Positions 44,487 to 53,340 of a stretch of 64,000 nucleotides of DNA are shown here, one piece after another (positions within the stretch are counted from its first letter, which is position 1; each line of letters opens with the position of its first letter). The stretch covers positions 1 to 64,000 of the forward strand of contig JAIBBG010000003.1 in NCBI GenBank assembly GCA_019694805.1, in the 5' to 3' direction. The translations under genes and the position numbers were made by a program. This DNA is from Flavobacteriales bacterium (GTDB lineage Bacteria > Bacteroidota > Bacteroidia > Flavobacteriales_D > Sanyastnellaceae). The notes beneath the pieces are model-generated. The model saw only the letters and a list, made by a program, of their open reading frames with translations. It ran no database searches and was not told the origin of the DNA.

Positions 44487-45458
44487 CTAATAGCCTAAAA
44501 CAGAACGAACTCTCGTCAATGTGGCTGTCGCAACCGACCTTGCCTTTTCTGCTCCTATGCACAACTGATGATCCAACTCTGCTCTGTCATTCATGAAGTG
44601 CATATAAGCCTCACGTTCTTTGGAATATACCCCAAGTAAGGCCTCCAAAAGATCCTTCTTAGCGTGTCCCCATCCATAACCACCGGCCTCTAACTTGCGT
44701 TTCATTTCTTCGGCATCGCTGGTAGGAACAACAAGTTTATACAACTGATAAACCACACTTCCTTCCGCATCTTTTGGATCTTCCAATGCCGTTGCATCGG
44801 TAGTTATGCGCTTATTGATGAGGTCTTTCAGCTCTTTCTCTGGCAAAAAAATATTGATGAAATTTCCATAACTCTTGCTCATCTTTTGTCCATCCAATCC
44901 GGGAACATACATGGTTTCTTTGTTCACTTTAGATTCAGGAACTACCAATACATCACCCATTTTACGATTAAACGTTTCTGCAATGTCTCTTGTAATTTCA
45001 AGGTGTTGCAATTGATCCTTTCCCACCGGCACCACATGGGCATCGTACAATAGAATGTCTGCGGCCATCAATACGGGATAGGTAAATAGTCCGGCGTTCA
45101 CATCGCTCAGGCGATCACTTTTATCTTTAAAGCTATGCGCATTGGCAAGCATAGGATATGGGGTAAAACAGGAAAGATACCAGGTGAGTTCCGCCACCTC
45201 TGGCACATCGCTTTGGCGATAAAAAGTAGTTCTCCCGGTATCCAAACCAAAGGCCAGCCATGTAGCAGCAACAGAATAGGTATAGTCGCGCAGCATCGCC
45301 GCATCCTTAATCTGAGTAAGGGTGTGGAGATTCGCGATGAACAAAAAAGAATCATTGGCTGGATCCATACTTGCTTCGATAGCAGGCTTGATCGCACCAA
45401 GAATATTTCCCAAATGTGGAGTTCCCGTGCTTTGAATACCTGTTAGAATTCTTGACAT
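44487..45458 (-). CDS. trpS: tryptophan--tRNA ligase
   Basis: This class I aminoacyl-tRNA synthetase charges tRNA(Trp). The 323 residues from the ATG at 45458 start with the canonical MSRILTGIQSTGTPHLGN, where TPHLGN is the HIGH-type motif. A TTG or similar start upstream at 45497 would add 13 unsupported residues. The KMSKS motif is intact (GQKMSKSYGN). Other typical parts are YPVLMAADILLYDAHVVPVGKDQLQHLE and the C-terminal KARSVATATLTRVRSVLGY. An imperfect promoter (TTTTG, 16 bases, TAAATTCG) lies just upstream. Confidence 0.96.
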   Translation of the reverse strand: MSRILTGIQSTGTPHLGNILGAIKPAIEASMDPANDSFLFIANLHTLTQIKDAAMLRDYTYSVAATWLAFGLDTGRTTFYRQSDVPEVAELTWYLSCFTPYPMLANAHSFKDKSDRLSDVNAGLFTYPVLMAADILLYDAHVVPVGKDQLQHLEITRDIAETFNRKMGDVLVVPESKVNKETMYVPGLDGQKMSKSYGNFINIFLPEKELKDLINKRITTDATALEDPKDAEGSVVYQLYKLVVPTSDAEEMKRKLEAGGYGWGHAKKDLLEALLGVYSKEREAYMHFMNDRAELDHQLCIGAEKARSVATATLTRVRSVLGY

Positions 45459-45898
45459 AAAAAAGATGATTGAAGTGGCGAATTTAGTTGACCACACTAT
45501 CCCAAAATGATGCGAGCAGAGAGATTCTCAACACATTTAAGGACAACACCCTCAAGGTCGCAATAACCCCAGAGCGCTGTCGGTTGTGAAACAGTAGTGA
45601 TGGATTTCAAAATCACATTGGATAAATAGGCTGTAGTTCTCGCTGCAAGGACAAGATTGCAGCACATGCAGAAATACTGAAATGAGAAAGGATAAAAATG
45701 AAGAGCACAAAAGACGATGACCAGATGAACGACCGTATGTTTTGTTATTCTTGAATAAGCGAAGTTGGAAATAATTGCCCTCGAAAAACAATTGCAATTA
45801 GTGTTTATGTGTATTCATTTTTCCATCTTCCGATCAAACTCGATCATAAATGACATGATCGCTTATCTCTTATATTCGCCAACCAATCACTACCTAAA
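45459..45898. other. intergenic region without a convincing gene
   Basis: This is the longest gene-free stretch in the window (440 bases), between the divergent trpS and S9 peptidase genes. It holds the trpS promoter-like pair (TTTTG near 45503-45507 and TAAATTCG at 45486-45479, minus strand). A TATATTCG near-match to the -7 box lies at 45871-45878, 20 bases before the peptidase start. An 81-codon open frame on the minus strand (45552-45797) has atypical composition and no recognisable features. I see no RNA gene here. Confidence 0.5.
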
Positions 45899-48073
45899 AT
45901 GACAAAACCCTTAATCCTGATTGCCTTGGCCACCACTACACTTGCGTCTTGTCAATCAAATCAACAACAAATAAGCAACAAAGTTTTACCACCGCCTCCT
46001 ATGGCTAAAAAAATTCCTTACAACCTCACCGAACACGGTGACACCCGCGTAGACAATTACTACTGGATGCGTCTTTCCGATGAACAGAAAAATGCGGCTG
46101 CGGAATCGCGCGATCAGCAAACGAAAGATGTGCTCGATTATCTCAATGCGGAAAACGATTACACCAAAAAAGTATTAGCGCATACAGAAGAGTTCCAGAA
46201 AAAACTCTTCGAAGAAATGAAAGGACGCATCAAAGAAGATGATCAAAGCGTTCCTGTAAAAGACAATGGCTATTGGTACTATACGAAATACGTTGCCGGT
46301 AAAGACTACGCCATCAATTGTCGCAAGAAGGATTCTATGGATAATCCGCAGGAAGAAATCCTCATCGATGGCCCAGCCATGGCGGCAGGTCACGACTACT
46401 GGGCACTCGGTGGAATTGATATCTCAGACGACAATCAATTGATGTGCTACAGCGAAGACGTTGTGAGCAGAAGGATCTACAATGCTTCATTCAAGAATCT
46501 TTCCTCCGGTCAAATATTGTCCGACAAACTCGAAGGTCTGGCTGGCAGCCCGGTTTGGGCCGCCGACAATAAAACTGTTTTTTATGTAAAGAAAGATCCA
46601 ACAACACTGCGTGAATTCCAGATTTGGAGACACACATTAGGAACTGTACAAGATAAAGATGTGCTGGTATTTCAAGAAGACAATGAAGAATTCCATTGTT
46701 TTGTTTCAAGAACAAAAAGCAAAAAATACCTGGTGATTGGTTCGCACCAAACACTAAGCAATGAATACCGTGTGTTGGATGCATCAAATCCGAACGGCGA
46801 ATTCCGAGTGATTCAACCACGCGAGCGCGACCTAGAATACAGCATAGATCACTATGGCGACAAGTTTTACATCACAACAAACTATCAGGCAAAAAATTTC
46901 CGACTGATGGAGTGTGATGAAAATTCAACCACAAAAGAAAATTGGAAAGAAGTCATTCCTCACCGTGAAGATGTGCTGTTGGAAGGAATTGAAATCTTCA
47001 AAGATTTTTTGGTTGTTGATGAAAGAAAAAATGGTCTCACGCAATTGCGCATCATCAAATGGAGCGACCGAAGTGAACACTATATGGAATTCCAGGATCC
47101 AGCTTATGCTGCGGGCGTTGGCGCAAATCCTGATTTCAATACTGATATCCTTCGTTATGGTTATAGCAGTATGACAACTCCTGCAAGTACGTACGATTAT
47201 AACATGAATACTCATGAGCGTACTTTGATGAAACAACAAGAAGTTGTTGGTGGTCATAATCCACAGGATTATCAAAGCGAGCGTTTATATGCGACAGCCA
47301 AAGACGGCACCAAGGTTCCTGTGTCATTGGTATATAAAAAAGGAACCAAACTGGATGGCAATGCACCATTGCTGCTTTATGCTTATGGCTCTTATGGTGC
47401 AACCATGGATGCGGGCTTTTCTTCTACACGCCTATCGCTGCTCGACCGCGGTTTCGTTTATGCCATAGCACACATCCGTGGCGGTCAGGAAATGGGCAGA
47501 CATTGGTATGAAGATGGAAAACTACTCAAGAAGAAAAATACTTTCACAGACTTCATTGACTGCGCCGATTACCTCGTTGCTCAAAAATATACCAGCAAAG
47601 AAAAACTCTTTGCCATGGGTGGCAGCGCAGGTGGTTTGTTGATGGGTGCCGTAACGAACATGCGACCAGACTTATGGCGAGGTGTTGTGAGTGCAGTTCC
47701 ATTTGTGGACGTGGTGACAACAATGTTGGATGAAACGATTCCGCTTACCACTTTTGAATTCGATGAGTGGGGCAATCCTAAAAACAAGGAGTACTATGAC
47801 TACATGAAATCATATTCACCTTACGACAATATTGAAGCGAAAAACTATCCTAACATCCTGGTGACGTCCGGGTATTGGGATAGTCAGGTCCAATATTGGG
47901 AGCCAGCAAAATATGTCGCCAAACTTCGTGAGATGAAGACCGATCAAAACTTGTTGTTGTTCTGGTGCAACATGGACGCTGGTCACGGAGGAAAAAGCGG
48001 CAGATTCGAAGCACTCAAGGAAGTAGCACTTGAATATGTATTCATGTTTGATCTTCTCGGAATTAAAGAATAA
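45899..48073 (+). CDS. S9A peptidase (oligopeptidase B/prolyl oligopeptidase type), lipoprotein
   Basis: 724 residues. The N-terminus has a lipoprotein signal (TLASC, lipid-anchored cysteine at about residue 19), so the enzyme is probably in the periplasm or on the outer membrane. This is followed by PPMAKKIPYNLTEHGDTRVDNYYWMR, typical of oligopeptidase B. A beta-propeller region (about 90-440) precedes the alpha/beta-hydrolase domain. The catalytic triad is Ser576 in GGSAGG, Asp661 in SGYWDSQVQYWEPAKY and His696 in MDAGHGGKSG. Oligopeptidase B cleaves short peptides after basic residues. The basic-site specificity is from the family, not read directly. A strong terminator follows, so the gene appears monocistronic. 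Confidence 0.9.
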   Translation: MTKPLILIALATTTLASCQSNQQQISNKVLPPPPMAKKIPYNLTEHGDTRVDNYYWMRLSDEQKNAAAESRDQQTKDVLDYLNAENDYTKKVLAHTEEFQKKLFEEMKGRIKEDDQSVPVKDNGYWYYTKYVAGKDYAINCRKKDSMDNPQEEILIDGPAMAAGHDYWALGGIDISDDNQLMCYSEDVVSRRIYNASFKNLSSGQILSDKLEGLAGSPVWAADNKTVFYVKKDPTTLREFQIWRHTLGTVQDKDVLVFQEDNEEFHCFVSRTKSKKYLVIGSHQTLSNEYRVLDASNPNGEFRVIQPRERDLEYSIDHYGDKFYITTNYQAKNFRLMECDENSTTKENWKEVIPHREDVLLEGIEIFKDFLVVDERKNGLTQLRIIKWSDRSEHYMEFQDPAYAAGVGANPDFNTDILRYGYSSMTTPASTYDYNMNTHERTLMKQQEVVGGHNPQDYQSERLYATAKDGTKVPVSLVYKKGTKLDGNAPLLLYAYGSYGATMDAGFSSTRLSLLDRGFVYAIAHIRGGQEMGRHWYEDGKLLKKKNTFTDFIDCADYLVAQKYTSKEKLFAMGGSAGGLLMGAVTNMRPDLWRGVVSAVPFVDVVTTMLDETIPLTTFEFDEWGNPKNKEYYDYMKSYSPYDNIEAKNYPNILVTSGYWDSQVQYWEPAKYVAKLREMKTDQNLLLFWCNMDAGHGGKSGRFEALKEVALEYVFMFDLLGIKE

Positions 48074-48092
48074 CACATTGACGACATCTAAC

Positions 48093-48121
48093 AAAACAGC
48101 GGGAGAATTACCCGCTGTTTT
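48093..48121 (+). terminator. strong terminator of the S9 peptidase gene
   Basis: An 11-bp perfect stem AAAACAGCGGG/CCCGCTGTTTT with a 7-base loop, followed by T up to 48124. It starts 20 bases after the stop codon. Confidence 0.93.
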
Positions 48122-48131
48122 TTTATCTCCG

Positions 48132-48139
48132 TAACTTTG
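48132..48139 (+). promoter_or_regulatory. -7 box TAACTTTG before the DUF1456 gene
   Basis: An exact TAnnTTTG match only 11 bases before the ATG and directly behind the S9 peptidase terminator. Transcription would then start about 5 bases before the start codon, giving an almost leaderless mRNA. Confidence 0.4.
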
Positions 48140-48150
48140 CTTTCGAGACC

Positions 48151-48468
48151 ATGACAAATAATGACATCATGAAAAAGCTTCGGGTTGCGCTTAAATTGCG
48201 CGACACCGAAATCGTTCACATTCTTAAACTCGCGGATTTCGACATCACCGAATCCGAACTGGGTGCCATTTTTCGAAATGAAGACCACCCAAAGTTCAAA
48301 CCCTGTGGTGATCAATTGTTGCGAAATTTTTTGAATGGACTCATCATCCATATGCGTGGACCAATGCCCGAAAAACCGGCAAAGGCGACATCAGACAAAC
48401 CCAAAGCTCCTGCACAAAAACCACCATTGAAAGCACCCAGCAGTCAATCTGAACGAAGGCACAGATAG
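48151..48468 (+). CDS. single-domain DUF1456 (YehS-like) protein
   Basis: 105 residues. The first 65 match one DUF1456 unit of E. coli YehS: NNDIMKKLRVALKLRDTEIVHIL, then FDITESELGAIFRNEDHPKF and CGDQLLRNFLNGL. E. coli YehS has two such units in about 156 residues. Here only the second-type unit is present. A disordered Lys/Pro/Ala/Ser-rich tail (about 70-105; KPKAPAQKPPLKAPSS) ends in basic ERRHR and could contact nucleic acid. The function of the family is unknown. Start chosen at the only good ATG behind the -7 box. It is convergent with the propeller protein. Confidence 0.85.
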   Translation: MTNNDIMKKLRVALKLRDTEIVHILKLADFDITESELGAIFRNEDHPKFKPCGDQLLRNFLNGLIIHMRGPMPEKPAKATSDKPKAPAQKPPLKAPSSQSERRHR

Positions 48469-48474
48469 GAATAA

Positions 48475-51165
48475 TTAATCTGTAAGCATTCCCATCAGGA
48501 TCATGAGATCATCGGTTCCAACAACTCCACTATTATTCAAATCTGCAGAGCAGTTACCCAGGCAGCCAAACTGATCAATGATATACTGCAAATCGGTTTC
48601 ATCTACATGACAATCGTTGTTAAAGTTCGCCGGAGAATCCAAGCTGGAGTAAACCACAACGTTAGCAGTAGCCACTCCTGAACAGCCTGGCGAAGATTCA
48701 TAATCGTATTGTAGTGTATAATTTCCCTCACCGACCAACGCCGCATCAAACACTCCATCGCTCACACCCATGCCAGAATATTGTCCTCCAGATGGCGTGC
48801 CTCCAGTGAGAATAACTACATCGCCAATACAAAATTCTGAATCTTGCAATGACCATGTCACAACAGGCGGAGCAGCCAGAGTAACATTCATGCTTACCCA
48901 ATCAGAAAGCCCGCATTCATTACCTGTACGCACATAAACAATACCGTTTTGTTGCGCTGCAAGTATGGTCATACTATCGCTGTTTTCATTAAATGCGCCC
49001 ACGGTTACTGACCAGTCGTACGAAGTTGCATATGGGTCTTCCTGCAATGTATATGTTACAGAATTACCCGAACAAACCGTGAATGGTCCTACGATAACGG
49101 GAGTTTCAACAAGAGGTGTTACCGTTACATCATAGCTGGTTGTGGATTGAAATCCACATGCGTTGGTAATGGTAACACTCACCAATCCAGATTGATCACT
49201 TGCAATGGGTTGTATGAGCTGAGCGTTGGTCGCGCCCGTCCATCCATCAGGAAGTGTCCACTCATAGCTTGTAGCGCCTTCGACATAACCAACACTCAAT
49301 ATCCCAATGTGGTTTTCACACCATTCATCATCGCCAATAATATTCCCCGCTTGAAATGCGCCGCATCCCAATTCCGTTCGGAAAATTTGACCAGCATATC
49401 CGCCGCCATAACAGTAGTTTTCTGTGAACTGTGCACTTACCAAGGCGATACCACCCATCATAACCAAATCCCAAACCTCGCCTCCGTCAGTGGATCTATA
49501 CAGATCACCGTAGCTGTCCACCAAATAGCCCGTTGTTGGCGTGTAAAAATGTATGGCAACAACGTAATCAGCTCCTCCCGCAAAATGTTGTGACCAACTA
49601 TTCCCGCCATCTGTCGTGTGCCAAACGAAACCTGCGGATCCCACCCATCCTTCATCTTCTGAAATGAAGTGAAGACATCCCTTGCTGCCTCCCATTCCTG
49701 GTGTATTGACCCAAGTGACACCGCCGTCCGTTGTTTTGAAAAATGTTGTCGCCATACCTGAGTGGACCGTGTAACCCACGTTGGCATTGACAAATTGCAT
49801 GGCAGTACCCGGCTGGTTAGTTCCACATGAAAAACTATTTCCTCCATTGGTTGTAAGACAAATACCCGTGTTACCAAGTGTAGTGCCCACACATCCGATT
49901 TGCTCTGATGTAAACCACATGCATTGCGGTGATGCAGACGGAAAAGGAGTCGTATATGTCCAATTAGCGCCACCGTTGGTAGTCTTTCCCAAACCACTCG
50001 CACCCGCGACATAACCCGTGGTGCTCGTTGGAAAATGAACGGCATACCATCCACCCCCCGAACCTTGCTGTCTGATATTCCAGGTTTGTCCTCCGTCGGT
50101 CGTTTGTACAATACCTGTTTGATTATTGCCTTCACCAAGAACACCCACCGAACCAACCGCAGTGCCAACAAGATCACTTTGAAACCATAGTGCATTGAAT
50201 TTTGAGTTGGTCACGGCGTTTTTTACGACTGTCCATGTCGATCCATTGTTGGTGCTCTTGCTGATTTGGCGATCGCCCATGATGAAAGCAGAAGTGCTTG
50301 AAACATAATCACCGCACAACAGATCGTTATTTCCAAGTGTGCCAGTAGTGTTCCATGTTGTACCCCCGTTTGATGTTGTGTAATAAATGCCGAAACCTCC
50401 AACCGCCCAACCCACCGCCGCTGACCTGAAGTGGATATAATTCAATGTGTTGCTTCCGCCGGAAACCTGTTGTGTCCAGGATGCTCCACCATTGGTTGTC
50501 TTCAATATTGTTCCGTTGCTTCCACAAACGAATCCGATTTGTTCGTCTACAAACGACACGGACTGAAAAGACGCTGTGCTTCCCGATATCAGTGGGGTCC
50601 AGTTCATACCTTGATCAATTGTTTTGAGAATAGTACCATTCCACCCAACAACGTAGCCGGTAGTGTCATTCGTAAATGCAATGCCCCACAACCTACTTGT
50701 GGTACCTGTTGGCATTACTTGCCAACTATCGCCACCATTTTCAGTGCGCAACAACGACCCATTAAAACCACATGCAAAGCCCAGTTGAGCATTGATAAAA
50801 TGCAATTGATAAAGCCACTCTGATGTTGGCGGATTCAAATCTGCCCAAGAGTTGCCACCATCGCTGGACCGAAACAAACCTCCATTGCTACCACAAATGA
50901 ATATCGTATCTTCAGTGACGTATTCCACATCATATAAATTGCCGTTAACTGCCGGTGCCCACACACCATCCCAACTCAGGCCGCCATCGTTGGTTCGCAA
51001 AATATTACCCGAGGTCATTTGAACAATATAACCTCTTTGCTCATCAAGAAAGGAGCATCCTTGAACATCAGAGCTTGTGGTAAGTGGCGTCAGCAGTTGC
51101 CACTCTTGAGCGCTGACATGTTGTGTCAGCAAGAGAAGTAAAAAATAGAAACCAGTACGAATCAT
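48475..51165 (-). CDS. secreted YCF48/BNR-type beta-propeller protein with dockerin-like C-terminus
   Basis: 896 residues from the ATG at 51165; a TTG at 51174 is the alternative. After the signal peptide (ending VSAQ), about 600 residues consist of repeated units such as GNGGLFRSSDGGNSW, GWNGTILKTIDQGMNW and GSNGTILKTTNGGASW. This is the YCF48/sialidase-like propeller signature (G--G---T-DGG-TW). Two PKD/Ig-like units follow (about 620-840; for example CSGNSVTYTLQEDPYATSYDW). The last 55 residues carry two calcium-loop-like motifs, NFNNDCHVDETDLQYI and DLNNSGVVGTDDLMIL, as in type I dockerins. No T9SS sorting domain is present, so the export or anchoring route is unclear. Function unknown; a surface or extracellular location is inferred. 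Confidence 0.8.
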   Translation of the reverse strand: MIRTGFYFLLLLLTQHVSAQEWQLLTPLTTSSDVQGCSFLDEQRGYIVQMTSGNILRTNDGGLSWDGVWAPAVNGNLYDVEYVTEDTIFICGSNGGLFRSSDGGNSWADLNPPTSEWLYQLHFINAQLGFACGFNGSLLRTENGGDSWQVMPTGTTSRLWGIAFTNDTTGYVVGWNGTILKTIDQGMNWTPLISGSTASFQSVSFVDEQIGFVCGSNGTILKTTNGGASWTQQVSGGSNTLNYIHFRSAAVGWAVGGFGIYYTTSNGGTTWNTTGTLGNNDLLCGDYVSSTSAFIMGDRQISKSTNNGSTWTVVKNAVTNSKFNALWFQSDLVGTAVGSVGVLGEGNNQTGIVQTTDGGQTWNIRQQGSGGGWYAVHFPTSTTGYVAGASGLGKTTNGGANWTYTTPFPSASPQCMWFTSEQIGCVGTTLGNTGICLTTNGGNSFSCGTNQPGTAMQFVNANVGYTVHSGMATTFFKTTDGGVTWVNTPGMGGSKGCLHFISEDEGWVGSAGFVWHTTDGGNSWSQHFAGGADYVVAIHFYTPTTGYLVDSYGDLYRSTDGGEVWDLVMMGGIALVSAQFTENYCYGGGYAGQIFRTELGCGAFQAGNIIGDDEWCENHIGILSVGYVEGATSYEWTLPDGWTGATNAQLIQPIASDQSGLVSVTITNACGFQSTTSYDVTVTPLVETPVIVGPFTVCSGNSVTYTLQEDPYATSYDWSVTVGAFNENSDSMTILAAQQNGIVYVRTGNECGLSDWVSMNVTLAAPPVVTWSLQDSEFCIGDVVILTGGTPSGGQYSGMGVSDGVFDAALVGEGNYTLQYDYESSPGCSGVATANVVVYSSLDSPANFNNDCHVDETDLQYIIDQFGCLGNCSADLNNSGVVGTDDLMILMGMLTD

Positions 51166-51272
51166 ATCTTGCAAATTTCGTGTGTAATTACAGCCTTGGC
51201 GTTATTAAGTTCAATGATTGTAGTTGTTGAATCGCCAATGGTCATGGATAAGTCGGATCGGTCTGCACAAAA

Positions 51273-51297
51273 AGAGGCGCACGATTGGTGCGCCTCT
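51273..51297 (-). terminator. terminator of the cytochrome/FG-GAP operon
   Basis: A 10-bp perfect stem AGAGGCGCAC/GTGCGCCTCT with a 5-base loop, followed on the minus strand by TTTTTG. It lies 20 bases beyond the stop at 51317 and ahead of the propeller gene. Confidence 0.88.
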
Positions 51298-51316
51298 CCT
51301 TCTTATTTCAAACAGA

Positions 51317-53317
51317 TTATTGCTTGCTAAAAGTCGTTCTGAATGTTTCGCCATTTTTTTGAATGGCCACGACATACATTCCGCGGCTCAGTTCACTTAC
51401 ATCATAAGTAAGCAAATTGAGTTTTCCGCTCTGTACAAGTTTACCTGTCATGTCATAAATAACAACATCCGAATTGTTCAATCCAAGTTCTGAATCGATG
51501 CGGATATGGTCATTTGCAGGATTAGGATAAACCACAAACCCCGTCTTTGCAGACTCCTCAACCTTAGAAGGAGAAGAGCCTTCAACAATAGTAAGAGCGG
51601 TGTTGATCTCAGGATTGTAAATCACATCTTCAATGCCTGAAGGCCAACATACACGAATAACTTCAATTTCTGTGTCTGTGCCCAAACCAAAATGAGCGTT
51701 CAAACTTTGCATGGGACTGAAAGCTTCAGCGCTGCGTACGTCGCGGATTTGATTTCCCAAAGCGCTTGTCACAGTGATTCGCGCACCAATACCGTTCTTG
51801 TTACTTTCCGTACCAACAGTGTTGATGGTAATGTAATTGTTACCTTCCAAATTATTGATGTATGCAGTTGAACCACTGATGAAGTCCAGATAACCATCAT
51901 TATTCAAATCACCACATGGACCCAAATAAAAAGGACAAATGCTTGGTGAAAAAGTCATGTCTCCATTGTTGATCATAAACATGCTGCCGGCACCGAGCAC
52001 ATCAACCCAACCATCGTTATTGAAATCTCCAGGCATGTTTTCAATATTTACACCGTCCTGAGCATCAAAACCAGAACCTTCAGTGATGTTGGTGAAAGTA
52101 CCGTCACCATTATTCTCATAAAGCTTATGACCGCCACTGCCCATTGAACTCGCGCCAATAAACACGTCCATATCGCCGTCGTTATCATAATCAGCCCATG
52201 CAGAAGACCAAGATTGAGTTGGGTCAGCAATTCCAGCTTCGGCGCCAACACTGGTAAACGTACCGTCTCCATTGTTTCTGTGCAATTGATCGATATTGTC
52301 ACTTCCACATTTTGCAATAAACATATCCATGTCACAGTCGTTGTCATAATCAATCCAAACAGATCCATAATTACCGCCCCATTCTCCAAGGCCGCCTTGA
52401 TTATGTGTCATAGTACCATCACCATTGTTGATGTAAAACACGTTGGCATCAATATCATGACAGACAAAACCATCCAGTAATCCATCGTTGTTGATGTCAA
52501 CCATATTCGTGCGTTGACTGAAAATGTAATTATCGTCATGGGTTTCATGATAACCAGTGCCATCCTCATTCGCCCAGATAAAGCTTGCTCCACCGCCACC
52601 ACCATAAAGCAAGTCATTGTATCCATTGTTGTCCAAATCGCCCGCAGCGATGCTCCAAGATGGAGTGTTCATTACTGGACCAGCGTTGTATGTCTGATTC
52701 AAAAAAGTGCCGTCTTCCTGTTGGTAGAAAATGGTCAATTGATCTCCGCTTGTGCTCACAACATCATCGAGAAAATCTCCATTCATGTCGACTATACATT
52801 CTGATCCGGTTAATCCTGTGATGGGCGTCGTAACGAATGTGATCACATTTCCCACCGGAGCTTGCGGCTCAACTTCAGAAATATCAAACATCAATGGTGT
52901 TGCAACAGCTGCGCCACCCCAGTAATCATCGAAAACAATAAAGTAAACCTCGCCGGCCTCTGCTGTAATTGTTACAGTAGAGAGATAGCCCGCTCCGCTA
53001 TCATCATCAAATCCAACACAGGTCAATGAGCCGCATTCACCAGAATAAACACCAATACGTGTGTCCAGACCCACATTCATTTCTAAGTCTGATGTGATCA
53101 CATATCCAGTGTCTTCAGGCGCAATAAAATAATACCATGTGAAATGTTCGTCTCCATTCAGAAACATACAATTCGTAGGAGCCGGGCCGTTCATGGCTAC
53201 CATTTCAATGCCGTTGTTGAGTCCAGAGTAGGCCTGCACAGCGGTTTCGCAACTTTGTTGCGCCCTCATCATCACACTGGTGATGACGAGTAAAACAAGA
53301 GTAATTGTTGATTTCAT
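51317..53317 (-). CDS. CRTAC1-like FG-GAP/VCBS repeat protein with T9SS sorting domain
   Basis: 666 residues. After a signal peptide (1-19, ending MRAQ) comes a PPC-like beta domain (about 25-155; FTWYYFIAPEDTGYVI). A propeller of FG-GAP/VCBS repeats follows (about 170-480), with calcium-type loops such as DLDNNGYNDLLYG, DINNDGLLDGFV, DYDNDCDMDMFIA, DYDNDGDMDVFIG and DLNNDGYLDFISG. An ASPIC/UnbV domain (about 490-580; GIGARITVTSALGNQIRDV, HFGLGTDTEIEVIRVCWPSG) and a T9SS type A sorting domain (about 590-666; VVYPNPANDHIRI, SRGMYVVAI) complete it. This architecture is that of CRTAC1-family proteins. It is predicted to be on the cell surface or released. It lies 23 bases downstream of the diheme cytochrome gene and is likely cotranscribed with it. 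Confidence 0.9.
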   Translation of the reverse strand: MKSTITLVLLVITSVMMRAQQSCETAVQAYSGLNNGIEMVAMNGPAPTNCMFLNGDEHFTWYYFIAPEDTGYVITSDLEMNVGLDTRIGVYSGECGSLTCVGFDDDSGAGYLSTVTITAEAGEVYFIVFDDYWGGAAVATPLMFDISEVEPQAPVGNVITFVTTPITGLTGSECIVDMNGDFLDDVVSTSGDQLTIFYQQEDGTFLNQTYNAGPVMNTPSWSIAAGDLDNNGYNDLLYGGGGGASFIWANEDGTGYHETHDDNYIFSQRTNMVDINNDGLLDGFVCHDIDANVFYINNGDGTMTHNQGGLGEWGGNYGSVWIDYDNDCDMDMFIAKCGSDNIDQLHRNNGDGTFTSVGAEAGIADPTQSWSSAWADYDNDGDMDVFIGASSMGSGGHKLYENNGDGTFTNITEGSGFDAQDGVNIENMPGDFNNDGWVDVLGAGSMFMINNGDMTFSPSICPFYLGPCGDLNNDGYLDFISGSTAYINNLEGNNYITINTVGTESNKNGIGARITVTSALGNQIRDVRSAEAFSPMQSLNAHFGLGTDTEIEVIRVCWPSGIEDVIYNPEINTALTIVEGSSPSKVEESAKTGFVVYPNPANDHIRIDSELGLNNSDVVIYDMTGKLVQSGKLNLLTYDVSELSRGMYVVAIQKNGETFRTTFSKQ

Positions 53318-53340
53318 ATCGGTTGGGATTTGTTGGTTTT

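Noticed and set aside
45552-45797. 81-codon minus-strand frame in the trpS/S9 peptidase gap
   Set aside because: Composition is unlike genes here, there is no start context and no recognisable feature.
49458-50195. 245-codon minus-strand open frame overlapping the propeller gene
   Set aside because: It is in another frame of the same strand within the YCF48-like gene, whose repeats are well supported; the product has no motif.
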